Shown: positions 26,789 to 36,200 of the stretch, in pieces | Layout: each line of letters starts with the position of its first letter | Numbering within the stretch: position 1 is the first letter of the stretch | Assembly: GCA_964542745.1 (NCBI GenBank) | Contig: CAZIVR010000014.1 | Span: 1 to 45,794 of the forward strand | Reading direction: 5' to 3' | Source: DATKAB01 sp964542745 | GTDB lineage: Bacteria > Eisenbacteria > RBG-16-71-46 | Length of the DNA: 45,794 nt | The notes under the pieces: generated by a model | Told to the model about the DNA's origin: nothing | Databases searched by the model: none | What the model saw: only the letters and a program-made list of their open reading frames with translations | Program-made: the position numbers and the translations under genes

Positions 26789-27718
26789 TCATTCCGCCAG
26801 CGGATTCTTGGCGTCCTTGCGGCGATCCAGCGCGATCCAGATGTCGAGGGCCAGCGCGCTGGCCACGTACACGGACGAGTAGGTGCCGAAGACGAGCCCG
26901 ATGATCATGGCCAGCGAGAAATCGCGCAAGACCTCTCCGCCCCACACGAACAGGGCCACCGAGGTCAGCAGCACGGTGAAGGCGGTGATGATGGTGCGCG
27001 ACAGGGTCTCGTTGACGGCGATGTCCATGGCCCGCGAGTGCTTCTCCTTGCGCAGGGCCTTGGAGCGCTCCCGGATGCGGTCGAACACGACGATGGTGTC
27101 GTTGATCGAGTAGCCGGCGATGGTGAGCAGTGCCGCCACCACCGTGAGCGAGACCTCGCGGTTGAGGAAGCACAGCACCCCGAGCGTCACGAACACGTCG
27201 TGGAACAGCGCCATCACCGCGCCGAGGGCGTACTTGAACTCGTAGCGGATCCCGACGTACAGCAGGATCACGCCGAGGCTGCACAGCACCGCCCAGATCG
27301 CCTTCTCGCGCAGCTCCTTGCCCACCTTGGGGCCCACCAACTCGGTGCGGCGCAGTTCCACCTCCACGCCCGGATGCGCGGCGCGCACCGCGGCCGCGAC
27401 CTTCGGGAAGGCGTCCTCGCCGCCCTCGCCCTGGCGAATCCGGATCATGTACTCGTTGCGATTCTCGCCGGTCATCTGCTGGAGCTCCGAGCCCTTGAGG
27501 CCTGCGGCGTCCACCGCCGAGCGGAGCTGGTCGGCCGGAAGCGTCTGGCTGAGCCGGACCTGGAGCAGCGTGCCGCCGGTGAAGTCCACGCTGTAGCGCG
27601 GGCCCCCGTTGGCCACCAGCCAGGCGATCGTGGCGAGCACGAAGAGCGCGGAGAGGCCGTAGGCCACGCGCCGGAACCGCATGAGCGGGAGGTTGGTGTT
27701 GATCAGCAGTTGGAACAT
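26789..27718 (-). CDS. secF: Protein translocase subunit SecF
   Basis: A 309-residue SecF. SecD and SecF use the proton gradient to pull preproteins through SecYEG on the periplasmic side. The first helix is followed by the VDFTGGTLLQVRLS motif (about residues 35-48). The periplasmic domain comes next, then the membrane block with LLTIAGYSINDTIVVFDRIRE and TVLLTSVALFVWGGEVLRDFSLAMIIGLVFGTYSS. The length is normal for the family. It begins 19 bp after secD and overlaps or nearly abuts the lipoprotein gene, so all are probably one transcript. SecF hallmark residues are intact. Confidence 0.97.
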   Translation of the reverse strand: MFQLLINTNLPLMRFRRVAYGLSALFVLATIAWLVANGGPRYSVDFTGGTLLQVRLSQTLPADQLRSAVDAAGLKGSELQQMTGENRNEYMIRIRQGEGGEDAFPKVAAAVRAAHPGVEVELRRTELVGPKVGKELREKAIWAVLCSLGVILLYVGIRYEFKYALGAVMALFHDVFVTLGVLCFLNREVSLTVVAALLTIAGYSINDTIVVFDRIRERSKALRKEKHSRAMDIAVNETLSRTIITAFTVLLTSVALFVWGGEVLRDFSLAMIIGLVFGTYSSVYVASALALDIWIALDRRKDAKNPLAE

Positions 27719-27737
27719 GTGGCTGGCCCCGTGTTCG

Positions 27738-29309
27738 TCAGATGCTCAGCCGCTCGAGCTTCCCGCGGCTCAGCCAGAAATCGAAGATCATGCGGGTGAA
27801 CAGCACCGCGGTGAACATGTTCGCCAGCAGGCCGATGATCAGCGTCACCGCGAAGCCCTTGATGGGGCCGGTGCCGAACTGGAACAGGAAGAGCGCGCTG
27901 AACAGCGTGGTGAGATTGGCGTCGAGAATGGTGCGGAACGCGCGGGAATAGCCAACGTCAATGGACTGGCGCACCGTTTTCTGGTGGCGCAGCTCCTCGC
28001 GGATGCGCTCGAAGATCAGCACGTTGGCGTCCACCGCCATGCCCACCGTGAGCACGAGCCCCGCGATGCCGGGGAGCGTCAGCGTGGCACCGAGGCCCGC
28101 GAGGCAGGCCATCACGTACACCATGTTGAGCACCATCGCGCCGATCGCGATCAGCCCCGAGAGCTGGTAGTAGACCGCCATGAACACCACCACCAGCACC
28201 GTGCCGATCCAGCCCGCGGTCACGCCCTGGCGGATCGAGTCGTTGCCGAGCGACGGTCCGACCGAGCGCTCCTCGATGATGGTGACCGGCGCCGGCAGCG
28301 CGCCCGCGCGCAGCACGATCGCGAGGTCCTTGGAGGACTCGACCGTGAACCCGCCGCCCGTGATCGAAGCGTCGCCCGAGGGGATGCGCTCGCGGATGCT
28401 GGGGGCCGAGTTCACCACCCCGTCCAGCACGATCGCGAGCCGCCGGCCCACGTTGTTGCCGGTGACGCGCGCAAAATCGGCGCGCCCGCGCGGCGTCATG
28501 GTCATGCTCACGCCCCACGCGCCCGGGTTGGTGGACTCGAGGCCGACCCGCGCCTCGGCGCTGGCGATCGAGCCGCCGGTCATCTCGGGCTCGCGCTTCA
28601 CCACGAACAGCTCGCGGCCCTCGACGCCGCCCTGGATGTCGCCCGACGGCCCCCACAGCAGCTGCGAGTCACGCGGCACGATCGAATCCACGCCCGCGAA
28701 CGCGAGCAGGCGCTCGACCACCGGCAACTCCTCCTTGCGGATGAAGGCGCTGCCCTGGAGCCCGATGAAGTGGCCGGTGAGCGGCGTGCGGCGCAGCGCC
28801 GTGTCCACGCCCGCCTGCGCGCCCGCCCCGCGCGCCGCGAGGTAGCTGTCGAGCCGGTCGAAAACCGCCTTCACCTCGTCCGCGTTGCGCAGCAGCTTGA
28901 ACTCGAGCAGCGCGGTCTTGCCGATCAGCTCGATGGCGCGCTCGCGGTCGGTGAGGCCCGGGAGCTGCACCACGATGCGCTCGTCCCCCTGGCGCTGCAC
29001 CAGCGGTTCGGCCACGCCGAACTGGTCGATGCGGTTGCGGATGATCTCCATCGCGCGGTCGGTGGCGCCCTGGAACTCCGCGGCGCTCAGACGGGAGCGG
29101 TCCACCTCGAGCACCAGGTGCATGCCGCCCTGCAGGTCGAGTCCCAGGTGGATGGCGGAGTTGCGGAGCTTGGCGAGCTCGGCCGGCGGCATGGCGTTCC
29201 GCTGGGCGGGGGTCAGGCTGTAGTAGCGGAACGAGGGAAGCAGGTACCAGATGGAGAGCGCCGTGGCGAGCACGACGCTCAGCAATTTCCACTGGTCGGT
29301 GCGGGTCAT
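27738..29309 (-). CDS. secD: Protein translocase subunit SecD
   Basis: A 523-residue SecD. An N-terminal helix (about 8-26) is followed by GLDLQGGMHLVLEVD, which begins the first periplasmic domain. P1 head-domain features include DQFGVAEPLVQRQGDERIVVQ and LPGLTDRERAIELIGKTA. The C-terminal membrane domain shows LPGIAGLVLTVGMAVDANVLIFERI and FGTGPIKGFAVTLIIGLLANMFTAV. No yajC precedes it here, unlike many genomes. A near-consensus promoter lies about 90 bp upstream. It is the first gene of the minus-strand envelope operon, so SecDF expression may be tied to the DUF4159/DUF4175/TPR/AsnB-like genes. Confidence 0.97.
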   Translation of the reverse strand: MTRTDQWKLLSVVLATALSIWYLLPSFRYYSLTPAQRNAMPPAELAKLRNSAIHLGLDLQGGMHLVLEVDRSRLSAAEFQGATDRAMEIIRNRIDQFGVAEPLVQRQGDERIVVQLPGLTDRERAIELIGKTALLEFKLLRNADEVKAVFDRLDSYLAARGAGAQAGVDTALRRTPLTGHFIGLQGSAFIRKEELPVVERLLAFAGVDSIVPRDSQLLWGPSGDIQGGVEGRELFVVKREPEMTGGSIASAEARVGLESTNPGAWGVSMTMTPRGRADFARVTGNNVGRRLAIVLDGVVNSAPSIRERIPSGDASITGGGFTVESSKDLAIVLRAGALPAPVTIIEERSVGPSLGNDSIRQGVTAGWIGTVLVVVFMAVYYQLSGLIAIGAMVLNMVYVMACLAGLGATLTLPGIAGLVLTVGMAVDANVLIFERIREELRHQKTVRQSIDVGYSRAFRTILDANLTTLFSALFLFQFGTGPIKGFAVTLIIGLLANMFTAVLFTRMIFDFWLSRGKLERLSI

Positions 29310-29397
29310 GCGTTACCCCCAACACGATGAAGCGCCGGCGATCGTCCCGGAGCGAAGCCCGAACGACCCGGCGTCCGATAGGAAAAAGGAGGGCGGA

Positions 29398-29427
29398 ATC
29401 CTACGCGGCGGGTCCAAGGGGTGTCAA
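29398..29427 (-). promoter_or_regulatory. Promoter of the secDF envelope operon
   Basis: On the minus strand a perfect TTGACA (29422-29427) and TAGGAT (29398-29403) are 18 bases apart. The transcript would start near 29391, about 82 nt before secD. The plus strand opposite holds TAGACT near 29445, a weak -10 candidate for the propeller operon. Confidence 0.65.
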
Positions 29428-29506
29428 AGCCCGGGGGCGCTCGTGTAGACTGCCCGGGTCCGACCCGTTAGCGCCGCGCCCCCTTCGCGGCCGGGATCGA
29501 GGTCCC

Positions 29507-32500
29507 GTGCGACGCTTCCGCTTCCTTCGCGCCTCCGCCGCCGCCGCGCTCGCGCTCCTTCCGGGGCCGTGGCCCGCGCACGCGCAATTCGGGGCCACCT
29601 GGCCGGTGTTCGACCTCGCGGGCTCGGCCCCGTTCGAGCGCCTCGGCCACGCCGTCGCCGCGGTCGGCGACCTGAACGGCGACGGACGCCCCGACTTCGC
29701 GATCGGCGCGCCGGGCTGGGGGCCCTCCGCTTCCGACAGCACCGGCCGCGTGCTCGTGTTCCTCGGCGGCCGAAGGGTGCGCTGGGAGCCGGACCTCGTG
29801 CTCACCGGCGCGGGACCGCGCCAGCTCTTCGGGTTCGCGATCGCCGGCGTCGGAGACGCGAACGGCGACGGCTTCGACGACCTGGTGGTGACCGCTCCCG
29901 GCCATTCCTACCCTGATCCCCAGCGCCAGGGCTCGGGCCGGGCCTACCTGTTCTTCGGGGGGCCGATCCTCGACGCCACGCCCGACGTGGTCTTCGACGC
30001 GCCGCCGGTCGTCAGCACCAACGGCGTCCAGTTCTTCGGCGGCAGCGTCGCCGGGCTCGGGGACGCGAGCCGCGATGGCTTCCCGGACTGGTCGGTGGGT
30101 TTCGACCGCTCGGCGACGCTGGCCTACGGCGGCGCGGTCACGTACCTGGGCGGGCGCACGATCGCCACCCAGCCGGCCACGTACAGCGGATCCATCGGGT
30201 CCGGGCGCCCGGTCCTGTGCGGCCCGGGCGACATGAACGGCGACGGCCGCGCCGATCTCGCGATCGGGTCGCCGGGCATCCTCCGCAACAACCAGGCCTA
30301 CGTGTCGGTCCACCTCGGGGTCGGCGGATCCGGATCGGCGATGTACGACTGGTTCAGCAGCTCCACGACCGAGGGCTACGGTGCCGCGCTGGCCGCGGCC
30401 GGGGACTTGAACCGCGACGGCTGCGCCGACCTCTGGATCGGCCACCCGAAGCCCGCGGGCGGGGGAGCGGCGAGCCTGTGGTGGGGGACGCCGGGCCTGA
30501 GCTTTCCCAACGTCTCGTCGGTCTTCGCCGGCACGCGGCCCGACAGCTTCGGCTGCGCGCTCTCGGTCGGGCGCGCCGACGGCACCGGCAACCGCACGCT
30601 GATCGTGGGCGCCTCCGGCGACGACGCGGCGGGCCCCGCGGCGGGCTCGGTCACGGTCTTTTCGCTCGGATCCTCGCTGGTGGTCACCCAGATCCGAAGC
30701 GTGCCTGGCGACCCGGCCTCGGCGCTGGGGTTTCGCGCCACTTTCGTGGGCGACGTGGACGGCAACGGCGAGGACGACTTCCTGATGGCGAGTCCGTTCG
30801 CGCCGGGGCCGGGCCCCGCGGCGGGCCGGGTCCGGCTCGTCACGCTCTCCCCGCACACGCTGCTCGATCCGGCGGGCCCCGCCGAGTGGTTCGCCGGCGA
30901 GACCGCCGAGGTGCGCTGGCTCGGCAGCACTTCCGCGCGCCTCTCGCTCTCGCTCGACGACGGCGCGACCTGGCGAACCCTCGCCGAATCGGCCGGCGGG
31001 GCCGCCGACAACCGCCGGGCGGTCGCGGTTCCCGACTCGGTGACGGCCCGCGCGCTGGTGCGGATCTCCACGGCCGGCTCGCTGGGCGACGCGCTCCACT
31101 CGGACCGCTCCGACCACTCGCTCTCGATCGTGCGGCGGCTCGACCCGCCCGGGGGCGTGGTGCGCGAGGTCGCGCTCCACCCGGCGGGCGGCGCGAGCGG
31201 GCGGCTCGGGGCCGCGCTTTCGGGAGGCGCTGACTTCGACGGGGACGGCTTCCCCGACGGGGTGGCGGGCGTTCCCTACGCCGACGCCGCGGGCGGCAAC
31301 TCGGGGGAGCTGTGGCTGCTCCCCGGCGGGACCACGCCCGCGAGCCCGCGGGTGATTCCCGGCGAGCGGACCGGGGACCACTTCGGGGCGGCCCTCGCGC
31401 TCGGCGGCGACGCGAATCGCGACGGGCGGCCCGACCTTCTGGTGGGAGCGCCCGGCCGCGGACCCGCGGGATCGGCGCGGCTCTTCCTCGACGGCACGGG
31501 CTCGGGGCCGGTCGCGAGCTTCTCCGGGTCCCAGGCCGGCGAGGAGTACGGCTCGACGGTCGCGTGGATCGGGGACATGAACGGGGACGGCTTCGACGAC
31601 TTCGCGATCGCGGCCCCGGAACACCGTTCGGGCGTCGCGGGCCGCGGCGACGGGCGGGTCGAGCTCTTCCTCGGCCGGCCCGATCCCTCCGCCGCGGCCG
31701 GGATCGTGCTGTGGGCCCCCGTGAACACGCGCCGCTTCGGCCGCGCGCTGGCCGGTCTCGACCTGAACGGGGACGGGTATCGCGACCTCGCGGTTTCGTA
31801 CGTTACGGCCGACGGCAGGATCGGCGCCGTGGACGTCTACTTGGGCGGCGCGTCCCCGAGCTTCGGGCCCGGCCTGCGCCTGCGGGGCCGCGCGGCGCTG
31901 GACCGCTTCGGGGAGGCGATCGCCAGCGGCGGCGACCGCAACGGGGACGGCGCCGAGGAACTGCTGGTGGGAGCGCCGGGTGCTGCGGGGAGCGCGGGCG
32001 CCGAGGCCGGGCGCGTGCACGAGTTCCTGGGCGGCGCGCGGCCCGCGCCGCTGCCCTACCGTTCCCTCGAGGGGCTCGCGGCCGGCGAGGAGTTCGGCGC
32101 GTCCCTCGCGGGGCTCGGCGACGTGAACGGCGACGGGCGCGACGACCTCGCGGCCGGAGCGCCGGGCGCTTCGGGCTGGGCCGGCGTGGTGCGCGTCTAC
32201 TTCGGCGGCTCGGGGCCGGGCGCCGACGCTGAGTGGCGGGGCCGCCAGCCGGGCGAGCGCTTCGGCGCGGCGCTCGCTCCGGCCGGGGACGGGGACGGCG
32301 ACGGCCGGCGCGAGTTCCTGGCCGGGGCTCCCCTCCACGCCTACCCGCGCAGCAGCGCGACCGGCCGGGTGGCGCGGCTCGACGTGCCCCGCCACGCGGT
32401 CGAGGAGCCGCTGCCCGGGGCGCGCTGGTTCGGCGGCGGGCGCTACGCGGTGCGCTGGCGCGGCGCCGAACCCGCCGACCTCGACCTGTCCCTCGACGCC

Positions 32501-33250
32501 GGGCGCTCGTGGCGCGGGCTCGCGGCCGGGGCCGGCGGCTCCGCGGACAACACCTTCGAGTTCGTGGCGCCCGCCGTCACCGCCGACTCGGTGTACCTCC
32601 GCCTCCGCCCGAGCCGCGCGGGCGTGCCTCCCGGGGAGGTGCTCCGCGGGCCCGTCTCGATCGGCAGCGAAGTTCACGTGGACCGATACGACTACGAAAT
32701 CACCGAGGCGGGCATCCGCCTGGCGTGGGAGACTCGCCCCGGCCTCGGCGAGCACGGGCTCAGCGCGTATCGTCTCTACCGCGAGCGGGCGGGTGTCCCG
32801 CCCGAGCGCGTGGGCCCCGAGCGGATCGAGGCGGCGGCGTGGCTGGTGCGCGAGTTCGAGCGCGGCGCGAGCTACGTGCTGGCCGGCGTGCACGGGAACG
32901 GGGCCGAGTCCGAGCTCGCGCGGCTCACGGTCGCGGGGCCGGGCTCGGCCCTGCGGGTCTGGCCGGTGCCGAGCACCGAGTTCGGGGACGTCGAGATGTC
33001 GGTGTTCCCGCCCGTGGACGCGGGCGGGCGGACCGGCCCGGATTTCGCGGTGACGGTGGTGGACGTGAGCGGCCGCGCGGTGCGGCGCGTGACGGGAGGG
33101 ACGATGGGCACGAAGGTGGGAGAGGTTCGCGCCCGGTGGGACTTGCGTCGGGCCGATGGTGCCCGCGTTCCGGCCGGCCTCTACTTCGTCCGCGCGGAAT
33201 CCCCGGCCCGCGGCTTCCGTGTCGAACGCCGCGTGGTGGTGCTCAAGTGA
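29507..33250 (+). CDS. Secreted double seven-bladed FG-GAP propeller protein, first copy
   Basis: A 1,247-residue secreted protein from a GTG start with GAGG just upstream. The signal peptide ends PWPAHA (about residue 26). Propeller 1 (about 45-455) has FG-GAP Ca-binding loops such as GDLNGDGRPDFAIGAPG and GDANGDGFDDLVV, six clear and one degenerate. An Ig-like domain follows (460-530, WFAGETAEVRWLG, LSLSLDDGATWRTLAES). Propeller 2 (560-955) has seven loops, and a second Ig-like domain (WFGGGRYAVRWRG, about 970-1040) comes next. A fibronectin-like segment (IRLAWETRPGLGEHGLSAYRLYRE) leads into a FlgD/T9SS-like end (about 1150-1247, VTVVDVSGRAV, VPAGLYFVRAES). FG-GAP propellers are adhesion folds of integrin-alpha type. 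It overlaps the next gene by GTGA and is paralogous to 37011-40742. Confidence 0.9.
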   Translation: MRRFRFLRASAAAALALLPGPWPAHAQFGATWPVFDLAGSAPFERLGHAVAAVGDLNGDGRPDFAIGAPGWGPSASDSTGRVLVFLGGRRVRWEPDLVLTGAGPRQLFGFAIAGVGDANGDGFDDLVVTAPGHSYPDPQRQGSGRAYLFFGGPILDATPDVVFDAPPVVSTNGVQFFGGSVAGLGDASRDGFPDWSVGFDRSATLAYGGAVTYLGGRTIATQPATYSGSIGSGRPVLCGPGDMNGDGRADLAIGSPGILRNNQAYVSVHLGVGGSGSAMYDWFSSSTTEGYGAALAAAGDLNRDGCADLWIGHPKPAGGGAASLWWGTPGLSFPNVSSVFAGTRPDSFGCALSVGRADGTGNRTLIVGASGDDAAGPAAGSVTVFSLGSSLVVTQIRSVPGDPASALGFRATFVGDVDGNGEDDFLMASPFAPGPGPAAGRVRLVTLSPHTLLDPAGPAEWFAGETAEVRWLGSTSARLSLSLDDGATWRTLAESAGGAADNRRAVAVPDSVTARALVRISTAGSLGDALHSDRSDHSLSIVRRLDPPGGVVREVALHPAGGASGRLGAALSGGADFDGDGFPDGVAGVPYADAAGGNSGELWLLPGGTTPASPRVIPGERTGDHFGAALALGGDANRDGRPDLLVGAPGRGPAGSARLFLDGTGSGPVASFSGSQAGEEYGSTVAWIGDMNGDGFDDFAIAAPEHRSGVAGRGDGRVELFLGRPDPSAAAGIVLWAPVNTRRFGRALAGLDLNGDGYRDLAVSYVTADGRIGAVDVYLGGASPSFGPGLRLRGRAALDRFGEAIASGGDRNGDGAEELLVGAPGAAGSAGAEAGRVHEFLGGARPAPLPYRSLEGLAAGEEFGASLAGLGDVNGDGRDDLAAGAPGASGWAGVVRVYFGGSGPGADAEWRGRQPGERFGAALAPAGDGDGDGRREFLAGAPLHAYPRSSATGRVARLDVPRHAVEEPLPGARWFGGGRYAVRWRGAEPADLDLSLDAGRSWRGLAAGAGGSADNTFEFVAPAVTADSVYLRLRPSRAGVPPGEVLRGPVSIGSEVHVDRYDYEITEAGIRLAWETRPGLGEHGLSAYRLYRERAGVPPERVGPERIEAAAWLVREFERGASYVLAGVHGNGAESELARLTVAGPGSALRVWPVPSTEFGDVEMSVFPPVDAGGRTGPDFAVTVVDVSGRAVRRVTGGTMGTKVGEVRARWDLRRADGARVPAGLYFVRAESPARGFRVERRVVVLK

Positions 33251-36200
33251 GGGGCGCGCGCGGGCTCCGGCCGGCCGCCCTCGTCCTCGCGCTCGCGCTC
33301 GGGGCCGCGGGGCCCGCGCCGCGGCCCGCGGCGGCGGCGCTCGACCGGCCGGTGCGCGGCGCGGCCGCCGAGGTCCCGGGACCGGCCTACGCGGGCGAGC
33401 GCCTCGTGCTCCGGCTCCGCCCCGAGGCGGCGCACCCGGCCTACGCCGAGTTCGCGCGCGAGCCCGATCCCGCGCGGCGGGCCGCGATGCGGTCGCTCAG
33501 GCTCGAGGCACTGAGCTCCCGGCTCGCCGGGGCGCGTCTCGAGCCCGAGTTCCCGGCGGAGGTCCCCGGGGCGGCGCCCGATCTCACGACCTACTGGATC
33601 GCGCACGTCGGCGGGCGGCTCCCGCTCGAGGCCGCGCTCGAGGCGGCCCGCGCGGCCCCCGAGGTCGCCGAGGCCTCGCCGATCCACCTGATGCCGCTCG
33701 AGGAGCTGAAGCTCTCCGACCTGGCCGGGCCGCCCGGCGGCGCGGGCTCGGCGCTCGGCGCGCGCGACCGCTTCCACGCCGCCGCGCCCAACGACTCGAT
33801 GTGGGGAATCAGCTACTGGCTCTACCAGGCGTCGCGCCGGGACCTGCACGTGCTCGAAGCGTGGGACGTGACGCGCGGCGATCCCTCGAGCGTGATCGCG
33901 ATCCTCGACACCGGCGTGCTGCGCCACCACCCGGACCTGGGCGGCACGGTGGCCGGCGAGTTCGGCAACCTCTGGACCAACGGCGCCGAACGCTTCGGGC
34001 TCCCGGGCGTGGACGACGACGGCAACGGTTACGTGGACGACGTGTGGGGCTGGGATTTCGTGGCGCTCGACTCGGCGGCGCTCGCGAGGCCGGGCGAGGA
34101 CTGGCGCGACGCCGACAACGATCCCAACGATTTCGCGGTGCACGGCACCGCGGTGGCGGGCGTGGCGGTGGCGATCGCCAACAACGTCTCCGGGACCTGC
34201 GGGGTGGCGCCGGAGGCGCGCGTCATGGCGCTCCGCGTCGGCTACTCGTCCCCCATCAACCCGGCGGGGCTCGTGGACCTGAGCTACGCCGCGCGCGCCA
34301 TCCTGTACGCGGTGCGCAACGGGGCCACGGTGATCAACTGTTCGTTCTCGAGCGACCAGCAGCCGGACCTGCTCGCGGCGGTGGACGCCGCCACGGCCGC
34401 GGGCGTGGTGGTGGTCGCCGCGGCCGGCAACAGCAACTCGCCGCACTACCTCGGCGACCGCGACGACGTGATCTCGGTGGCCTCGACCGACCAGAACGAC
34501 CGGGTCACGTTCTTCAGCACCCGGCAGGCGTTCGTGGACCTGTGCGCGCCGGGCCAGTCCATCGCCACCACCACGCTGCGCGCCACCGGCAGCGACAGCA
34601 TCGGGCTGCGCACGCCGCACTACAGCGCGGCCGAGGCCGGAACCTCGTTCTCCTCGCCGATGGTGGCCGCGGCGGTGGCGATGATGCAGTTCGACCGCCG
34701 CATGCGCGGCCTGCCGCCCTACATGCCCTATCTCTCCCAGCTCCGGATCACGGAGACCACCGACAACATCTCGAGCCTCAACCCGGGCACCGGCTACGGC
34801 ACCGGCCGGCTCAACGTGGAGCGGGTGCTCAAGGACCCGCCGCTCTCGACGGGGTTCGCCGCCGGGGCGGCGACCGTCGGCCCGGCCGCGGTGCTCCCGA
34901 CCCAGTCGGGGCTGCCGCGCGTCGCCTACGCCACCGCCGACAGCGCCCTGCTGGTGATGAACGCGCTCTACGGCGACACGCTGGCGCGCGTCCCGCTCGG
35001 CGGCCGCCCGGTCGGGGGCATCGCCGCCGCCGACCTCGGGGCCGGGATCGGCACCGGCCTGTTCGTGGCGCTCGCCGACGGCCGCATCTCCGGGCACTTC
35101 CCCTCGGGGCTGCCGCTCCCGGGCTGGCCGGTGGACGCCACCACCACCCGGGGCGGCGCGGAAGCGATGCCGGCGATCGGCGACGTGGACGGCGACGGCG
35201 TGATGGAGGTGGTGTGGGGAGGGGACGACGGCTCGGTGTGGGCGTGGCGCGCCGACGGCTCGCGCCTGCCCGGCTTCCCGCGCCGCGCCGGGACCGCGGG
35301 CCGCAACCTGCGCGTGGCCCTCGGCAACCTGGACGGGGAAGCCGGCGACGAGATCGTCGCCACCTCGAACAACTACGCGGTGTACGCCTTCCGCGGGGAC
35401 GGGACGCCGCTGTCCGGCTGGCCGGTCATCATCGGCGAGGAACCGAGCGCGCCGCTCCTCATGCGGCTGGGCTCGAACCCGGTGCCGGCGGTGGTGGTGG
35501 CGTCGGGCACCCAGATCCGCGCGTTCGCGCCGAACGCCGCGCTGCGCTTCCGCCGCGACCTGCCCGCGCGCATCGCCCAGCACCTCGCGGCGGGCGACCT
35601 GAACGGTGACGGGCGCGACGAGATCGTCGCGGTGCTCGAGTCGTCCGACCAGATCGTCACGCTCGACTCGACCGGCACGGTGATCTCATCGCGCCTGATC
35701 TTCTTCCATCCGTGGGGCGAGCCGCTGGTGGGTCCGCTCGCCACCGGCAACGGGGCCCAGATCCTGGTGCCGGCCCCCGACAACCGCGGCCGCGGCAGGC
35801 TCTACGGTTTCACCGCCACGCTCGGCGACCTGCGCGGCTGGCCCAAGTCCGGGCATTCCTCCAACGCGCCCTCGATGGCCAACGTGGACGGCGACAACGC
35901 CACCGAGATCGCCGCCGGTTCGGGCGAGGACGGGCTCATCTACCTCTACGACTCCGGGCCCGGAACCTGGCGGCCGGGGGCGGCGCGCTGGCCGACGGCG
36001 CGCGGCAACTTCGCGCGCACCGGGAGCCGGCTCGATGCGCCGGTGCTGGCCCCCGCCGACGACGTTCCGCCCGCCGCCATCGCCTCGCTGGCGGGCGAGC
36101 CCGCCGGCACGCGCGGCGCGACGCTGAGGTGGAACGCCCCGGCCGATCCGGGAGCGGTCCCCCGCGTGTCGGGCTACGACGTCCGCTTCGGTCCCGCGCC

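Noticed and set aside
29640..32330. Regularly recurring short DNA motif (gacctgaacggcgacggc-like) as a CRISPR or tandem repeat
   Set aside because: The repeats are codons for FG-GAP Ca-binding loops, with varied spacing and an open coding frame throughout.
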